Assembly: GCA_035275405.1 (NCBI GenBank)
Contig: DATEMU010000011.1
Coordinates: 62,001-126,000 of the forward strand
Reading direction: 5' to 3'
Source of the DNA: Phycisphaerae bacterium
GTDB taxonomy: Bacteria; Planctomycetota; Phycisphaerae; UBA1845; UTPLA1
DNA length: 64,000 bases
The notes beneath the pieces were generated by a model that saw only the letters and a program-made list of their open reading frames with translations, was not told where the DNA came from and searched no databases. Numbering within the stretch: the first letter of the stretch is position 1; every line of letters starts with the position of its first letter. Of the stretch, positions 24,818 to 33,253 are shown piece after piece. A program made the translations under genes and the position numbers.

Positions 24818-25531
24818 TCACGCGCCCGGTTTGGGACCCGGCTTTTCGGTAGTGTACAGTCCAACCAAGCGTGCGATCAACAAAGTAACATACAACATTC
24901 CCGTAGTCGATTCGATCATGACCAGCCACTGGGCCACCCTGGACCCCGGGACGATATCGCCGCATCCGCCGGTGAGCGTCGCAAAACTGAAGTAGACTGC
25001 TTCGAAGTGCGCCATCACGCGGTTGGAACCGTTTCCGGCGGTGAACACGAAGGAGCCGGGCACCCATCGAGCGACCAGGGAGTACGCCGACGACCAGACA
25101 AGGGCGATGAGCAGGAAAGTGGCGATGCCTGCGCAGAGCACTTGAGAATCGACCCTGGGGGCGCGGAGGATATAGCGCAGTAGTTGAAAGCAAACGAATG
25201 CAAGGCAGACCAATCCGGAAATAAGCGTGAATCCATGGGGTTGCGGCTCCGGATCGAAATGGTCGTACCACCGAGCCAACAAGGCCGGAAGAACAAGGGC
25301 GGACGCGAGAATAAGCGTTCGTCGTCGGCCTCCGATCGCCGCCACGGCGGACAGCAAGACCAGGGTGATCAACGCCGTTTCGATGAGTTGGCCGTACGGC
25401 AGCGAATCAATAAATAGGTACGAAATGATAAGCACCGACAGCGCCACTAGGAAGTGGGAGACTGAGTAGCGGCGCAGTCCTTCCTGGACGAGCTTGGTTG
25501 CGTGCGATGGACGAAGCGAGGACTCACGCAT
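24818..25531 (-). CDS. Two-TM ion channel-type membrane protein with altered selectivity filter
   Basis: About 237 residues with several transmembrane helices, the last two enclosing a pore loop: ...HFEAVYFSFATLTGGCGDIVPGSRVAQWLV. This is the Ion_trans_2 (K+ channel) pore pattern, but the filter reads TGGCGD where K+ channels have T-x-GYGD, so the signature Tyr is replaced by Cys. No RCK/TrkA-N regulatory domain follows. The start is uncertain: the ATG at 25531 is closest to a GGAGGG, and the frame is open to 25612. It lies within the sulfatase/DUF3604 cluster. Confidence 0.75.
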   Translation of the reverse strand: MRESSLRPSHATKLVQEGLRRYSVSHFLVALSVLIISYLFIDSLPYGQLIETALITLVLLSAVAAIGGRRRTLILASALVLPALLARWYDHFDPEPQPHGFTLISGLVCLAFVCFQLLRYILRAPRVDSQVLCAGIATFLLIALVWSSAYSLVARWVPGSFVFTAGNGSNRVMAHFEAVYFSFATLTGGCGDIVPGSRVAQWLVMIESTTGMLYVTLLIARLVGLYTTEKPGPKPGA

Positions 25532-25629
25532 CAATGAGCACGACTCCCTCCAAGAAGCGATTTCGCGTTTGCCGCTGGTTCGACCTGAACTCCCTATTTG
25601 CATTTGGCGCAAACGCGAGGGAAGAGCGC

Positions 25630-27924
25630 CTACCTGCGGAAACCGTGGAACCCGCCGCCACCGCCGCGAAATCCGCCGAATCCGCCTCTGTTAAATCCAC
25701 CGCCTCCAAAGCCTCCGCCGCCAAATCCGCCTCCGCCATGAAACCCGCTAAAACGACTTGAGAGGCTGTCGCCATAATTGCGCGATGACCAGTCGTTGTG
25801 CATCTGCTGCTGATAGCCGTGATTCTGCCAGCCTTGGGACCGTTCGGCGTTTTGCCAGCCGCCGCCCCCGCCCCCGCCGTAGTGCTGCCAGTCGCCCGTA
25901 CCCTCACGCTTGTACACATTTCCGTCCTTACCCGCATAGACGTTGTTCTGCGGCCCTTTCACGACGGCGCCGCCCTGGTTGCCCTGGACGCCCCACATCG
26001 ACTTGCCGCCCGAAGTCTCGGCCCAGCCGGCGCGACCGGCTTCTCCGGAGACGTGGCCGCCCGCGGCCCATTGATCCCCCTTGGTCGCGACGCTGTGGCC
26101 CCACGACTGGTAGCCGTTGGTCGCGCTGGCGTGGGCGCGCGAGACGCCAGTGTAGGGGTTGTAGGCCTGGTGGACCTCGCCCGCGCCGTACGGTCCGTAG
26201 TGGTAAGCGCCGCGGGAGAAGGCGCCGGTGACGGAGTTGTAACCCGCGTAGTGCGCGGCGCCGCCGTAGGGACCGTAGTAGCCGCAACTGCGATAGTAGC
26301 CGCCGTAGCCGTAGTGATACGCGGCGGCGCATCCGTAGGAATAGTACGCGGGCGTACACGCGTAGTATGAGTTGCTTGAGCCGGCCAAGAGCGCGCCGGT
26401 CAACATGCCCGCGCCGAACATCAGCGTCCCCGTGGCCGCGACGTACTCTCCCGAATAGCCGCTGGTGTAGCCGACTTGCACCGTGTCCGGCGTCGAGTCG
26501 TATACCTTGACGTAGGTGACGTTGTAAACCGGACTCGAAGACGGAATGGTGTAGATCTGCGGCGGCACGGACGCGCAGACGGTCCATGGACCGGTCGCCG
26601 ACGGCGCCATAAACCAGACGCCCTGACTGCAGCAATAGTATTTTTGATCAAGGCCTATGACTTCGTACGGCGAATTGACGGCATAGGACATCGACGTGCC
26701 GTCAATGGGTTTGAACTTGGGCGGGCCGTCGTATTCGACCTTCACCTTCGCTTCGCTGCGCTTGATCGTGGCCAAGTGTGGGACGGAGGCCAGTAGCGTC
26801 GCGTCGCGGGCTTGAGAGGTGCCGGGAACGTTTGCGAGGACATCCGCAACGGGGCTGTCTAGCGGGATTTTTGCGAAATCCGGCGGCAGGCTGGTCGTGG
26901 CGGCCGACCACGGGCCCATCAGGGAGTCGGCGCTGAACCAGCGCCCCGCGACCATGAAGTAGGTCTTGTCGCTGTTGGTTTCGAGAAACAGCGGCATGGT
27001 CGGGTTGCTCACGTACATCAGAGCAGTGCCGGCGATGGGCGTGTAGGCCGGCTCGCCCTGGGTCACGATGAGTTCCGCGGGTTCGATACTGGCGAATACG
27101 CGCGGGGATGGCGATTGCTTGCCGGGGATGTTCTTGCGGACGCTGTCCCATACGGGATCGGTGGGCAGGTTATTGAATTCCGAGGGCAGGCCCTGCGCGG
27201 CGGCCCAGGGACCCTTGGCGGCATCAGGGGCGGTCAGCCACGAATCACTGTTCTGGAGGTAGTATTGGGAGTCCTTTTCGTTAAGGAACACCGGCCAATT
27301 GGTATTCACGGCGGCCATGAGCCGCGTACCCTTGATAGGGCGGAACTGGGGCGCCCCCATGAAGATCACGAGTATGGCGGGCTGATCGCTGTAGAGAATC
27401 TTGGGCGGATCGAGGTTGACGTTGACGGCGGGCGGTTTGTTTGGCGCGTCGTGCAAGCAGGCAAGGACGCGGTCCAGCGACACTTCGAGGTAGTCTTTTT
27501 TCGGCAGCACCTCATGGGCGATCTTCTTGAGGGATTCGGTCTGTGAGGCGGAGGCCGGCGGAAAGCGGACATTGGTTTGCAGATTCGTGATCATGACGAC
27601 GTTGCGGTCGTGATCGACGAAGGTGTCGCCCTTGACTTCCAGAACTCCGTAGACAGGCTCCTTTTTGTGATGCTCAACCGCCATGGCCATGCGGAAGCAG
27701 ATCTTCGCGTAGTTGTCCCATTGGTCGATCTGGGGCTGATAGAGAATGACCTTGTCGCGGTGCTTTTCGAAGACGCGCGGCCAAGTCGGCTCGGAGCGGT
27801 CCGGGGCGTCCGCCGCCGGCGCGCCGGTGTCACCGGTCTGAGCCGAGGCGGTCGAGACGGCGACGAGCATTATCGTGTTGAGTGAGAAGAAAACGAGAAA
27901 CGTCAATCGGGGTGTGGTACACAT
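25630..27924 (-). CDS. Large exported protein: three GPW modules and Gly/Tyr/His-rich tail
   Basis: A 764-residue exported protein with signal peptide (after MCTTPRLTFLVFFSLNTIML). Residues ~200-470 hold three ~90-residue modules, each with a GT-[SA]-[ML] or TRLM start, an aromatic YYL/YFM/YYC strand, a WF/WL core and a GPW turn (AKGPWAAAQG, LMGPWSAATT, ATGPWTVCAS). The C-terminal third is very rich in Gly, Tyr, His and Phe (CAAAYHYGYGGYYRSCGYYG, repeated GGFGGGG, HGFRR). It resembles proteins annotated 'carbohydrate-binding family V/XII', a label I recall rather than can verify. The ATG at 27924 has AAAGGAG 8 nt upstream. A surface-adhesive or matrix role is inferred. Confidence 0.78.
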   Translation of the reverse strand: MCTTPRLTFLVFFSLNTIMLVAVSTASAQTGDTGAPAADAPDRSEPTWPRVFEKHRDKVILYQPQIDQWDNYAKICFRMAMAVEHHKKEPVYGVLEVKGDTFVDHDRNVVMITNLQTNVRFPPASASQTESLKKIAHEVLPKKDYLEVSLDRVLACLHDAPNKPPAVNVNLDPPKILYSDQPAILVIFMGAPQFRPIKGTRLMAAVNTNWPVFLNEKDSQYYLQNSDSWLTAPDAAKGPWAAAQGLPSEFNNLPTDPVWDSVRKNIPGKQSPSPRVFASIEPAELIVTQGEPAYTPIAGTALMYVSNPTMPLFLETNSDKTYFMVAGRWFSADSLMGPWSAATTSLPPDFAKIPLDSPVADVLANVPGTSQARDATLLASVPHLATIKRSEAKVKVEYDGPPKFKPIDGTSMSYAVNSPYEVIGLDQKYYCCSQGVWFMAPSATGPWTVCASVPPQIYTIPSSSPVYNVTYVKVYDSTPDTVQVGYTSGYSGEYVAATGTLMFGAGMLTGALLAGSSNSYYACTPAYYSYGCAAAYHYGYGGYYRSCGYYGPYGGAAHYAGYNSVTGAFSRGAYHYGPYGAGEVHQAYNPYTGVSRAHASATNGYQSWGHSVATKGDQWAAGGHVSGEAGRAGWAETSGGKSMWGVQGNQGGAVVKGPQNNVYAGKDGNVYKREGTGDWQHYGGGGGGGWQNAERSQGWQNHGYQQQMHNDWSSRNYGDSLSSRFSGFHGGGGFGGGGFGGGGFNRGGFGGFRGGGGGFHGFRR

Positions 27925-27987
27925 CGCACTCACTCCTTTCATTTTGATGCGGCAATTCAACAGCAACGCGATGAGGAGGCCGGGGCC

Positions 27988-28791
27988 TCACGGGACAGGG
28001 GAGGGCGAGTGCTCCTTTACCAGTAAAGTAATGTAACCGATCGCCAGGCGCCCGTCACTCTGCCAGGGGTCGCCTTCGCCATTTCGACCCTCTTTTTGCC
28101 TTTGAAACGATTCGATCCAACTCACGGTAGTAAGGACGCCCGCCCTCCGGAGGTCGTCCATCAAAAGGTCTCGATCGGCATCGACGTTGGGCGAAATGTG
28201 GTGGGTAATCTGCCCGGTCAGATGGCTGAACCCGACGTGGGTATCAAAAGTGGCGGCCCCCCACCACAGCGGCCGCCCCTGGTCGTCGAGTTTGTCAGAC
28301 CGCCAGAACCGCACGTGGTGCCGCTCGCGCGGGTTGTCGCCGACAGGCTTTTCGAAGGCGAGGTCCTGCTTTCGGCCGAAGAGAAACAGCGGGCTGACCG
28401 GGGCCTCGTCGAAGGGCCGTTTGAAAACCACGCCTACGGCGATGCGCAGTGAACTTTCGATAGTGATGGGATCGGCGGGATACCAGCCGGCCGCGAGCAT
28501 TCCCCGATGCAGTTGTTCGTCCGATCCAACGAGGGCGACGTTCAACGGATCGCCGGGGAGGCCGCTTTTGGTATGGGTCACGGTCGCGGCGTCGGCCAGC
28601 GCGGGATGGCGCTCTTCGTGGCGGCGCCAGACGAGGGGCAGAATCAGGAAGGCGACGGCGACATAGATGATCACGAGACCGACGAGCAGACGGATCGCCC
28701 GATGAAGCCCGACGCGGCGTCTGAGGGGGGCAGAGATATCGGCTTGCAGCACGGTCTCAACATTTCTGTCACGGCTTCCCATTCGAACCAT
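27988..28791 (-). CDS. LssY C-terminal domain membrane protein
   Basis: A 267-residue protein with one N-terminal transmembrane helix (RLLVGLVIIYVAVAFLILPL) and a soluble domain matching the LssY_C family: DPLNVALVGSDEQLHRGMLA, GWYPADPITIESSLRIA, SPLFLFGRKQDLAFEKP and RERHHVRFWR. LssY was noted in Legionella beside a type I secretion locus; the domain itself has no defined activity. It begins 12 nt after the HupE/UreJ-like gene and is followed by the GPW-module gene after 63 nt, so cotranscription is likely. Confidence 0.85.
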   Translation of the reverse strand: MVRMGSRDRNVETVLQADISAPLRRRVGLHRAIRLLVGLVIIYVAVAFLILPLVWRRHEERHPALADAATVTHTKSGLPGDPLNVALVGSDEQLHRGMLAAGWYPADPITIESSLRIAVGVVFKRPFDEAPVSPLFLFGRKQDLAFEKPVGDNPRERHHVRFWRSDKLDDQGRPLWWGAATFDTHVGFSHLTGQITHHISPNVDADRDLLMDDLRRAGVLTTVSWIESFQRQKEGRNGEGDPWQSDGRLAIGYITLLVKEHSPSPVP

Positions 28792-28803
28792 ACCTGGCGG
28801 AGG

Positions 28804-29817
28804 TTAGAACTGCGCAATCCGCTCAAGACACCAGAAGGCGCCCAGCGCGCCAATGCAAGTTGCAGTTAGTGAAGTCATGCGTTGGGTCACTACGGAGGGG
28901 AATTCGAATCTGCTGGCGACAGCGATTAGGGCTACCGTCGCCGCGATGAACGCAATTTGCCCTAATTCCACACCAATGTTGAAGCACAGCAGGGCGAGGG
29001 GGATCGCATTTTCCGGCAGACCGGCCTCGCTGAGCGCGCCGGCGAAGCCGAACCCGTGCAGCAGCCCAAACGCGAACGCAATCACCCATGGCCGGCGCGC
29101 CGTCAATCCCGGTTTGCCCTGCCTTCCGTGTACGATTTCCGCCGCCACAAACACGATGCTCAGCGCGATGACGGCCTCCACAGGCTTCTGTGGCACGTCG
29201 ACGAATCCGAGCGTGGCCGCCGCGAGCGTGAGGCTGTGGGCCACGGTGAACGCGGTCACCGTCGCCACGACGCGCCGCCAGCCCCGCACCAGCAAGAGCA
29301 ACGCCAGCACGAACAACAGGTGATCAATGCCGCCCCAGATGTGTTCGATTCCCAGCCACAAATAGGTTCCCGCCACGCTCCATCGGGTTGGCGTCGCGGC
29401 CATCTCCATCCACGGCTGTGAGGGGCGCACGAGGGCCGCCCCTTTGGTGCCGTCCAGCATCTCGAAGCGCACCAGCACGTCGGTGATCGTCAGTTGAAGT
29501 CCCGGAAACTCAATGCGCTTGCCGGCGAGGCCCCGCGGTCCGGCCTCAATCCAGCGCCGTTCGAGCCGCGAATCGGTCAACTCCTGCACGACGGGATCTC
29601 TCAGACTCCGGACGTCGTCGGGTAGCTTCAAGACGACGGGCAGGCGCATGCCGGCCAAGACCGGAGTGCGCCAGAGCACGCTGAACCGGCTGGGCGCGGT
29701 TTCCTTGAGTTCGAGATATGCGGGACGAGTTTCGTGCGCCTGAGCCGATGAGAACGCGCACAGCACTGCCAGCACAATGCCGGTTATGGTCTGCCGAGCG
29801 CGTTGCTGACGCATCAT
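28804..29817 (-). CDS. HupE/UreJ family membrane protein
   Basis: A 337-residue protein: signal peptide ending AQAHETRPAYLELKE, an extracytoplasmic N-terminal beta domain (~residues 28-150), then six or so transmembrane helices with the family core LGIEHIWGGIDHLLFVLAL, TVAHSLTLA, and FAFGLLHGFGFAGAL. The His/Asp residues of GIEHIxGGxDH may bind metal, as proposed for HupE/UreJ nickel or cobalt transport proteins. In this sulfatase-type context its substrate is unknown. It overlaps the stop codon of the peptidyl-prolyl isomerase gene by 4 nt (ATGA), so the two are coupled. Confidence 0.9.
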   Translation of the reverse strand: MMRQQRARQTITGIVLAVLCAFSSAQAHETRPAYLELKETAPSRFSVLWRTPVLAGMRLPVVLKLPDDVRSLRDPVVQELTDSRLERRWIEAGPRGLAGKRIEFPGLQLTITDVLVRFEMLDGTKGAALVRPSQPWMEMAATPTRWSVAGTYLWLGIEHIWGGIDHLLFVLALLLLVRGWRRVVATVTAFTVAHSLTLAAATLGFVDVPQKPVEAVIALSIVFVAAEIVHGRQGKPGLTARRPWVIAFAFGLLHGFGFAGALSEAGLPENAIPLALLCFNIGVELGQIAFIAATVALIAVASRFEFPSVVTQRMTSLTATCIGALGAFWCLERIAQF

Positions 29818-30746
29818 TGTGCGCCCCCGCTCAAGGGGCCAGAGGCGGCAGCGGTAGCGTCCGCGGACGGCGCCGCAGCCGTACTTGCGCTCTCCGGCGG
29901 CTCGGGCACCAGCACGGTGTATTTGGCCCGGAGCTCCTGATACGCCTTCTGCCAGGCCAGCGCCTTCTGCTCACCGAGCCATGCCGTCTTCACGTCCGGC
30001 TCCACTTCCTCGAAGTCTGGCACGCGACCGGGAATCGCGGTGTCCACGAACACCAAATGCCAACCGAAGCCGGACTCGATCGGCCCCTGCCACGAACCGA
30101 TCGGGAGATTCGCAACCGCCTGGGCGAACTGCGGCCCGAATTCCTTGCCAAGATAATCCGGCGCGCGGTCGCGGTAATACTCCTGGGACATGAACGAGTC
30201 GGCGAATGAGTCGGGGAGCTGCACATCCTCCGACTGGCCGCCGAGCTGCGCCATCGCCTTGGCCGCGTCGTCACGAGCGCGTTCCCCGCGACGGTCGGGG
30301 GAGAAGTAGAGATGCCGAAAGCTGATGCGCCTGGGCATGGCAAACTTGTCGGAGTACTTCGCGTACCATGTTCTGAGCTCGGCGTTGGTCGGCTCGCGCG
30401 CTGCGGCGGTGTCCTCGGCCAGGAATTGCATCTTTTGCGCCATGCGTCGCTTTACGATGGTGTCTTCTCTGTCGAGGCCCATTTCCAGCCCTTCACGATA
30501 CAGAACTTCTTCCTGCACCTTGTTTTCAACCAGACGCGCGAATTCCTCGGCTGTCGGCTGGCGTTTCCATTGCGCCTGGAAGACCAGCACGAGCTGGCCG
30601 AGGTCGTCGAGGGACAGTCGAATCTCCTTGGACGACGGCGCCGGTTCGCGCGCCGGTTGTACATAGCGGAACACGGCAAACAGTGCCGCTCCGATCAGGG
30701 TAAAGTGCAACAGTGGTTCATGTAACAGGCGTTTCATGAGATGCAT
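29814..30746 (-). CDS. Membrane-anchored parvulin-type peptidyl-prolyl isomerase
   Basis: A 310-residue protein with one N-terminal hydrophobic segment (LHFTLIGAALFAVFRYV), a SurA/PrsA-like helical region (EEFARLVENKVQEEVLYREG, ELRTWYAKYSDKFAMPRRIS) and a rotamase-like core with GPIESGFGWHLVFVD. It ends in an Ala/Ser-rich tail. Such foldases assist folding of exported proteins, here possibly the sulfatase, DUF3604 or HupE-like partners. The start codon at 30746 gives MHLMKRLL; a second ATG at 30737 is equally possible. Its stop overlaps the HupE/UreJ-like start by 4 nt. Confidence 0.85.
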   Translation of the reverse strand: MHLMKRLLHEPLLHFTLIGAALFAVFRYVQPAREPAPSSKEIRLSLDDLGQLVLVFQAQWKRQPTAEEFARLVENKVQEEVLYREGLEMGLDREDTIVKRRMAQKMQFLAEDTAAAREPTNAELRTWYAKYSDKFAMPRRISFRHLYFSPDRRGERARDDAAKAMAQLGGQSEDVQLPDSFADSFMSQEYYRDRAPDYLGKEFGPQFAQAVANLPIGSWQGPIESGFGWHLVFVDTAIPGRVPDFEEVEPDVKTAWLGEQKALAWQKAYQELRAKYTVLVPEPPESASTAAAPSADATAAASGPLSGGAQ

Positions 30747-30846
30747 AACTTGCAGCGCGACCCGAGACTACTGCGTCGGGGCCTGCGCTTTCGAGTCTGT
30801 TAAGCGCGCAAACATTGCATTCGTTGCTACTACGGCCTAGCTCGAC

Positions 30847-33159
30847 TTATTCCTGCGTACCGGGGTGCGGGTCAATATCGGTGTGCAGGAAGGCGTCCTG
30901 ACTTCGCTTGTCGTACTCGCCCTTGTTTAGCTTCACGAGGTTGGACGGACCTTTGGCAAGGATCTCGTAGTTGGCATAGCCGAATTCGTTGTTGCGCGCC
31001 GCAAAATACTGGTCGGCGAGCTTGTACACCGCCAGCGCGAATGGCGTACCGCCAACATTGATCACGAGCTTGCCGTTATTAATTGAATACGGCGTGGGCA
31101 AGGTCTGGTAATCGTCCCTTGGCAGATTTCCAGTCCCGCTGGGCAACGTCGCACGCCCGCCGATGTGCAGCGTGAGGGCGTTCCCTTCGGTATCGAAACG
31201 AACTTTGAACGGTTCGCCCGTTACGTTGTTGCGCAGCCAGATGGATTTGCCGACGAGAAGGGCCTTCAACTGCTCGTCGTCGAGCGCCGTCGCTTTTTTG
31301 GCTTTAAGTTCGGAAACGGTCAGGCCAGGTTTGGCTTCCTTGCGCGCTTCGGCGCTGGGCGTGTACCAGATGGGTGAGCTCCAGGCGCGTTCCTGAACGG
31401 TGGCCGGCACGACATCGGGCGGCGCGATTCCAACTTCACGCGCTTGGATGGTTGTCCAGCGCGGCGTGGGAATCTCCAAAACGCGTGCGTAGTAGAAGGC
31501 GTGCAGACTTGGGTCAAAGTTTGGATCGGTCCACACCGCATTGAGTTGCACTGCGCCAACCGTGTTTTCGTATGTGGCATTCTTGATGTCCACCGTGCTT
31601 TGAATTGGCGGCACTGAATCCGTCGTGGGGTCCATTTTGCGGTCGCCGGCCCAGACTACGTCGTAGATGTTCTCGAAACTCTGGCCGCTCTTCGTCCAGC
31701 CCTTGATGATTTGAACGCGATCCAGGTTGCCCGAGGTCGGGTCCTTCACCCCCCAGACGATGAAGGTCGGGGCCTTCGCCTTGAGGGGCGGCAGGTCGCC
31801 ACCCATGGGTACGCCACCGGCATAGGCTGGTTTGACCCAATCGTTCTGCTTCAACATGGCCGCGTCGTAATCCCAACCGCCGAAGAAGCGAATCTTGATG
31901 CGCGGGCCGCTCGTGCCAAAAGTCTCCTTGCGGTACATCGCGTCCCAGATCGAAGCGCGGGTGTTTTCTTCGGCCCACACACCGGACAGGCCGGCGGGAC
32001 TTTCGAGGCGCACGTCCAACCCGGTGAAGATGTGACCGGCCATGCGGGTTTCAATGGCGCCGTCATTGATGCCATGGCCGCCATAGAAGTTGTTTTGGCG
32101 ATATGGACTTCCGGAATTGTGCGAATCGGATCCGCATACGAAGCCGAATTTGTAAGGGTTGTAGCCGTTCGCGTCCTGTAGCGCCAGGCCGTCCTTCAAC
32201 GCCTGCCGCGCGTAGCTGCCGACAATCTTTGGGATCCGGCCGGACTCTTCAGGAAGACCGATCAGAAAACTCGTAATCTCGTAATTGGCGAATTCATCGT
32301 TCGGGGAAAGCAAGGGGTGGGTCTCGGATTGCCCTTTGATCTGCTTGATCTCGATCAAGCGCTCGTTGCGCATGCGTGCGTCCGCCCAGGCGGCGTCGAT
32401 GGGCCGGCCAAGACTGTCAACGTCGGTCGGATACATCCAGCCGTCGCTCAAATTGGCGTTGTGAGAGATGGCCAGCAGCTCGTTGCCGGCCTTGCGCTGC
32501 GCGTCCATCCACCTCCACAAGTCCTCCGGATGCCAGGAGTCCAGCATGCTGAACGGCATGTCGCAGACATGGGCGGAATCGCGGAAGTAAATGTTGCGAT
32601 GCAGATTGCGATTATTGTACTGCGAGGTGTACTCGTAGGAGCAGAACGCAGTGAACTTGCCCGGATGGTTATTCTCGTCGGCGAGTTTGCAGTTCTCTTT
32701 CCAGATCGTGCCGGCCACCTCCGGACTCATGAACGCTTTGATGGGCGGTTTGCTGACGAGCGAGACGAGATAAGTGAATACCTTGAGAACTTCCTGGGGA
32801 TTGTCCGGATCCTTGAGGATCAGTCCCTGGGCCTCCGGCATCTTGCTGACAGCCGAGCCTGGGGTATTGGCTTGCTTGGTGACCCCAACGTACTCGGAGT
32901 GGTCGGTCACACCCATCCAGTCCAGCGGCGTGTCAATCCTGATGTCATAGCCCTGCGGATGCTTGAGCGTCTGGCCTTGCGCATACTTGTAGGCTTCGTT
33001 CGGCCCCGTGAGGTGATTGCCGAACAACCAGGCGTCTACCGACCAACTGGTGTGGATGTGTTGTTCGCCGAAATAGGCGTCGCGTTCCGGATTCGGTGCG
33101 GCGATTGACGGCGCCACCGCGGCCAAGCTCAGGGTTATAGCGGTAATCAGTTTTTTCAT
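30847..33159 (-). CDS. Exported DUF3604 protein, PHP-like metal-dependent hydrolase candidate
   Basis: A 770-residue protein with a signal peptide (MKKLITAITLSLAAVAPSIA). The DUF3604 signature is clear: DAYFGEQHIHTSWSVDAW, PLDWMGVTDHSEYVG, LLAISHNANLSDG and FVCGSDSHNSG. The spaced HxH, DH, SHN and GSDSH motifs look like the metal site of PHP-type phosphoesterases, which I infer from pattern only. No substrate is known for the family. It is the second gene of the cluster, 94 nt after the arylsulfatase and 100 nt before the isomerase, and its size (family ~600-750) is normal. Confidence 0.9.
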   Translation of the reverse strand: MKKLITAITLSLAAVAPSIAAPNPERDAYFGEQHIHTSWSVDAWLFGNHLTGPNEAYKYAQGQTLKHPQGYDIRIDTPLDWMGVTDHSEYVGVTKQANTPGSAVSKMPEAQGLILKDPDNPQEVLKVFTYLVSLVSKPPIKAFMSPEVAGTIWKENCKLADENNHPGKFTAFCSYEYTSQYNNRNLHRNIYFRDSAHVCDMPFSMLDSWHPEDLWRWMDAQRKAGNELLAISHNANLSDGWMYPTDVDSLGRPIDAAWADARMRNERLIEIKQIKGQSETHPLLSPNDEFANYEITSFLIGLPEESGRIPKIVGSYARQALKDGLALQDANGYNPYKFGFVCGSDSHNSGSPYRQNNFYGGHGINDGAIETRMAGHIFTGLDVRLESPAGLSGVWAEENTRASIWDAMYRKETFGTSGPRIKIRFFGGWDYDAAMLKQNDWVKPAYAGGVPMGGDLPPLKAKAPTFIVWGVKDPTSGNLDRVQIIKGWTKSGQSFENIYDVVWAGDRKMDPTTDSVPPIQSTVDIKNATYENTVGAVQLNAVWTDPNFDPSLHAFYYARVLEIPTPRWTTIQAREVGIAPPDVVPATVQERAWSSPIWYTPSAEARKEAKPGLTVSELKAKKATALDDEQLKALLVGKSIWLRNNVTGEPFKVRFDTEGNALTLHIGGRATLPSGTGNLPRDDYQTLPTPYSINNGKLVINVGGTPFALAVYKLADQYFAARNNEFGYANYEILAKGPSNLVKLNKGEYDKRSQDAFLHTDIDPHPGTQE

Positions 33160-33253
33160 CTTGACCTCACATTCCTGCGTGAATCTGGTGGTCGCGCGGC
33201 AACGCCGGATGACGCGGGCACCGCGCGGCTCCCAACCGGTAGAGCGCCGACCC

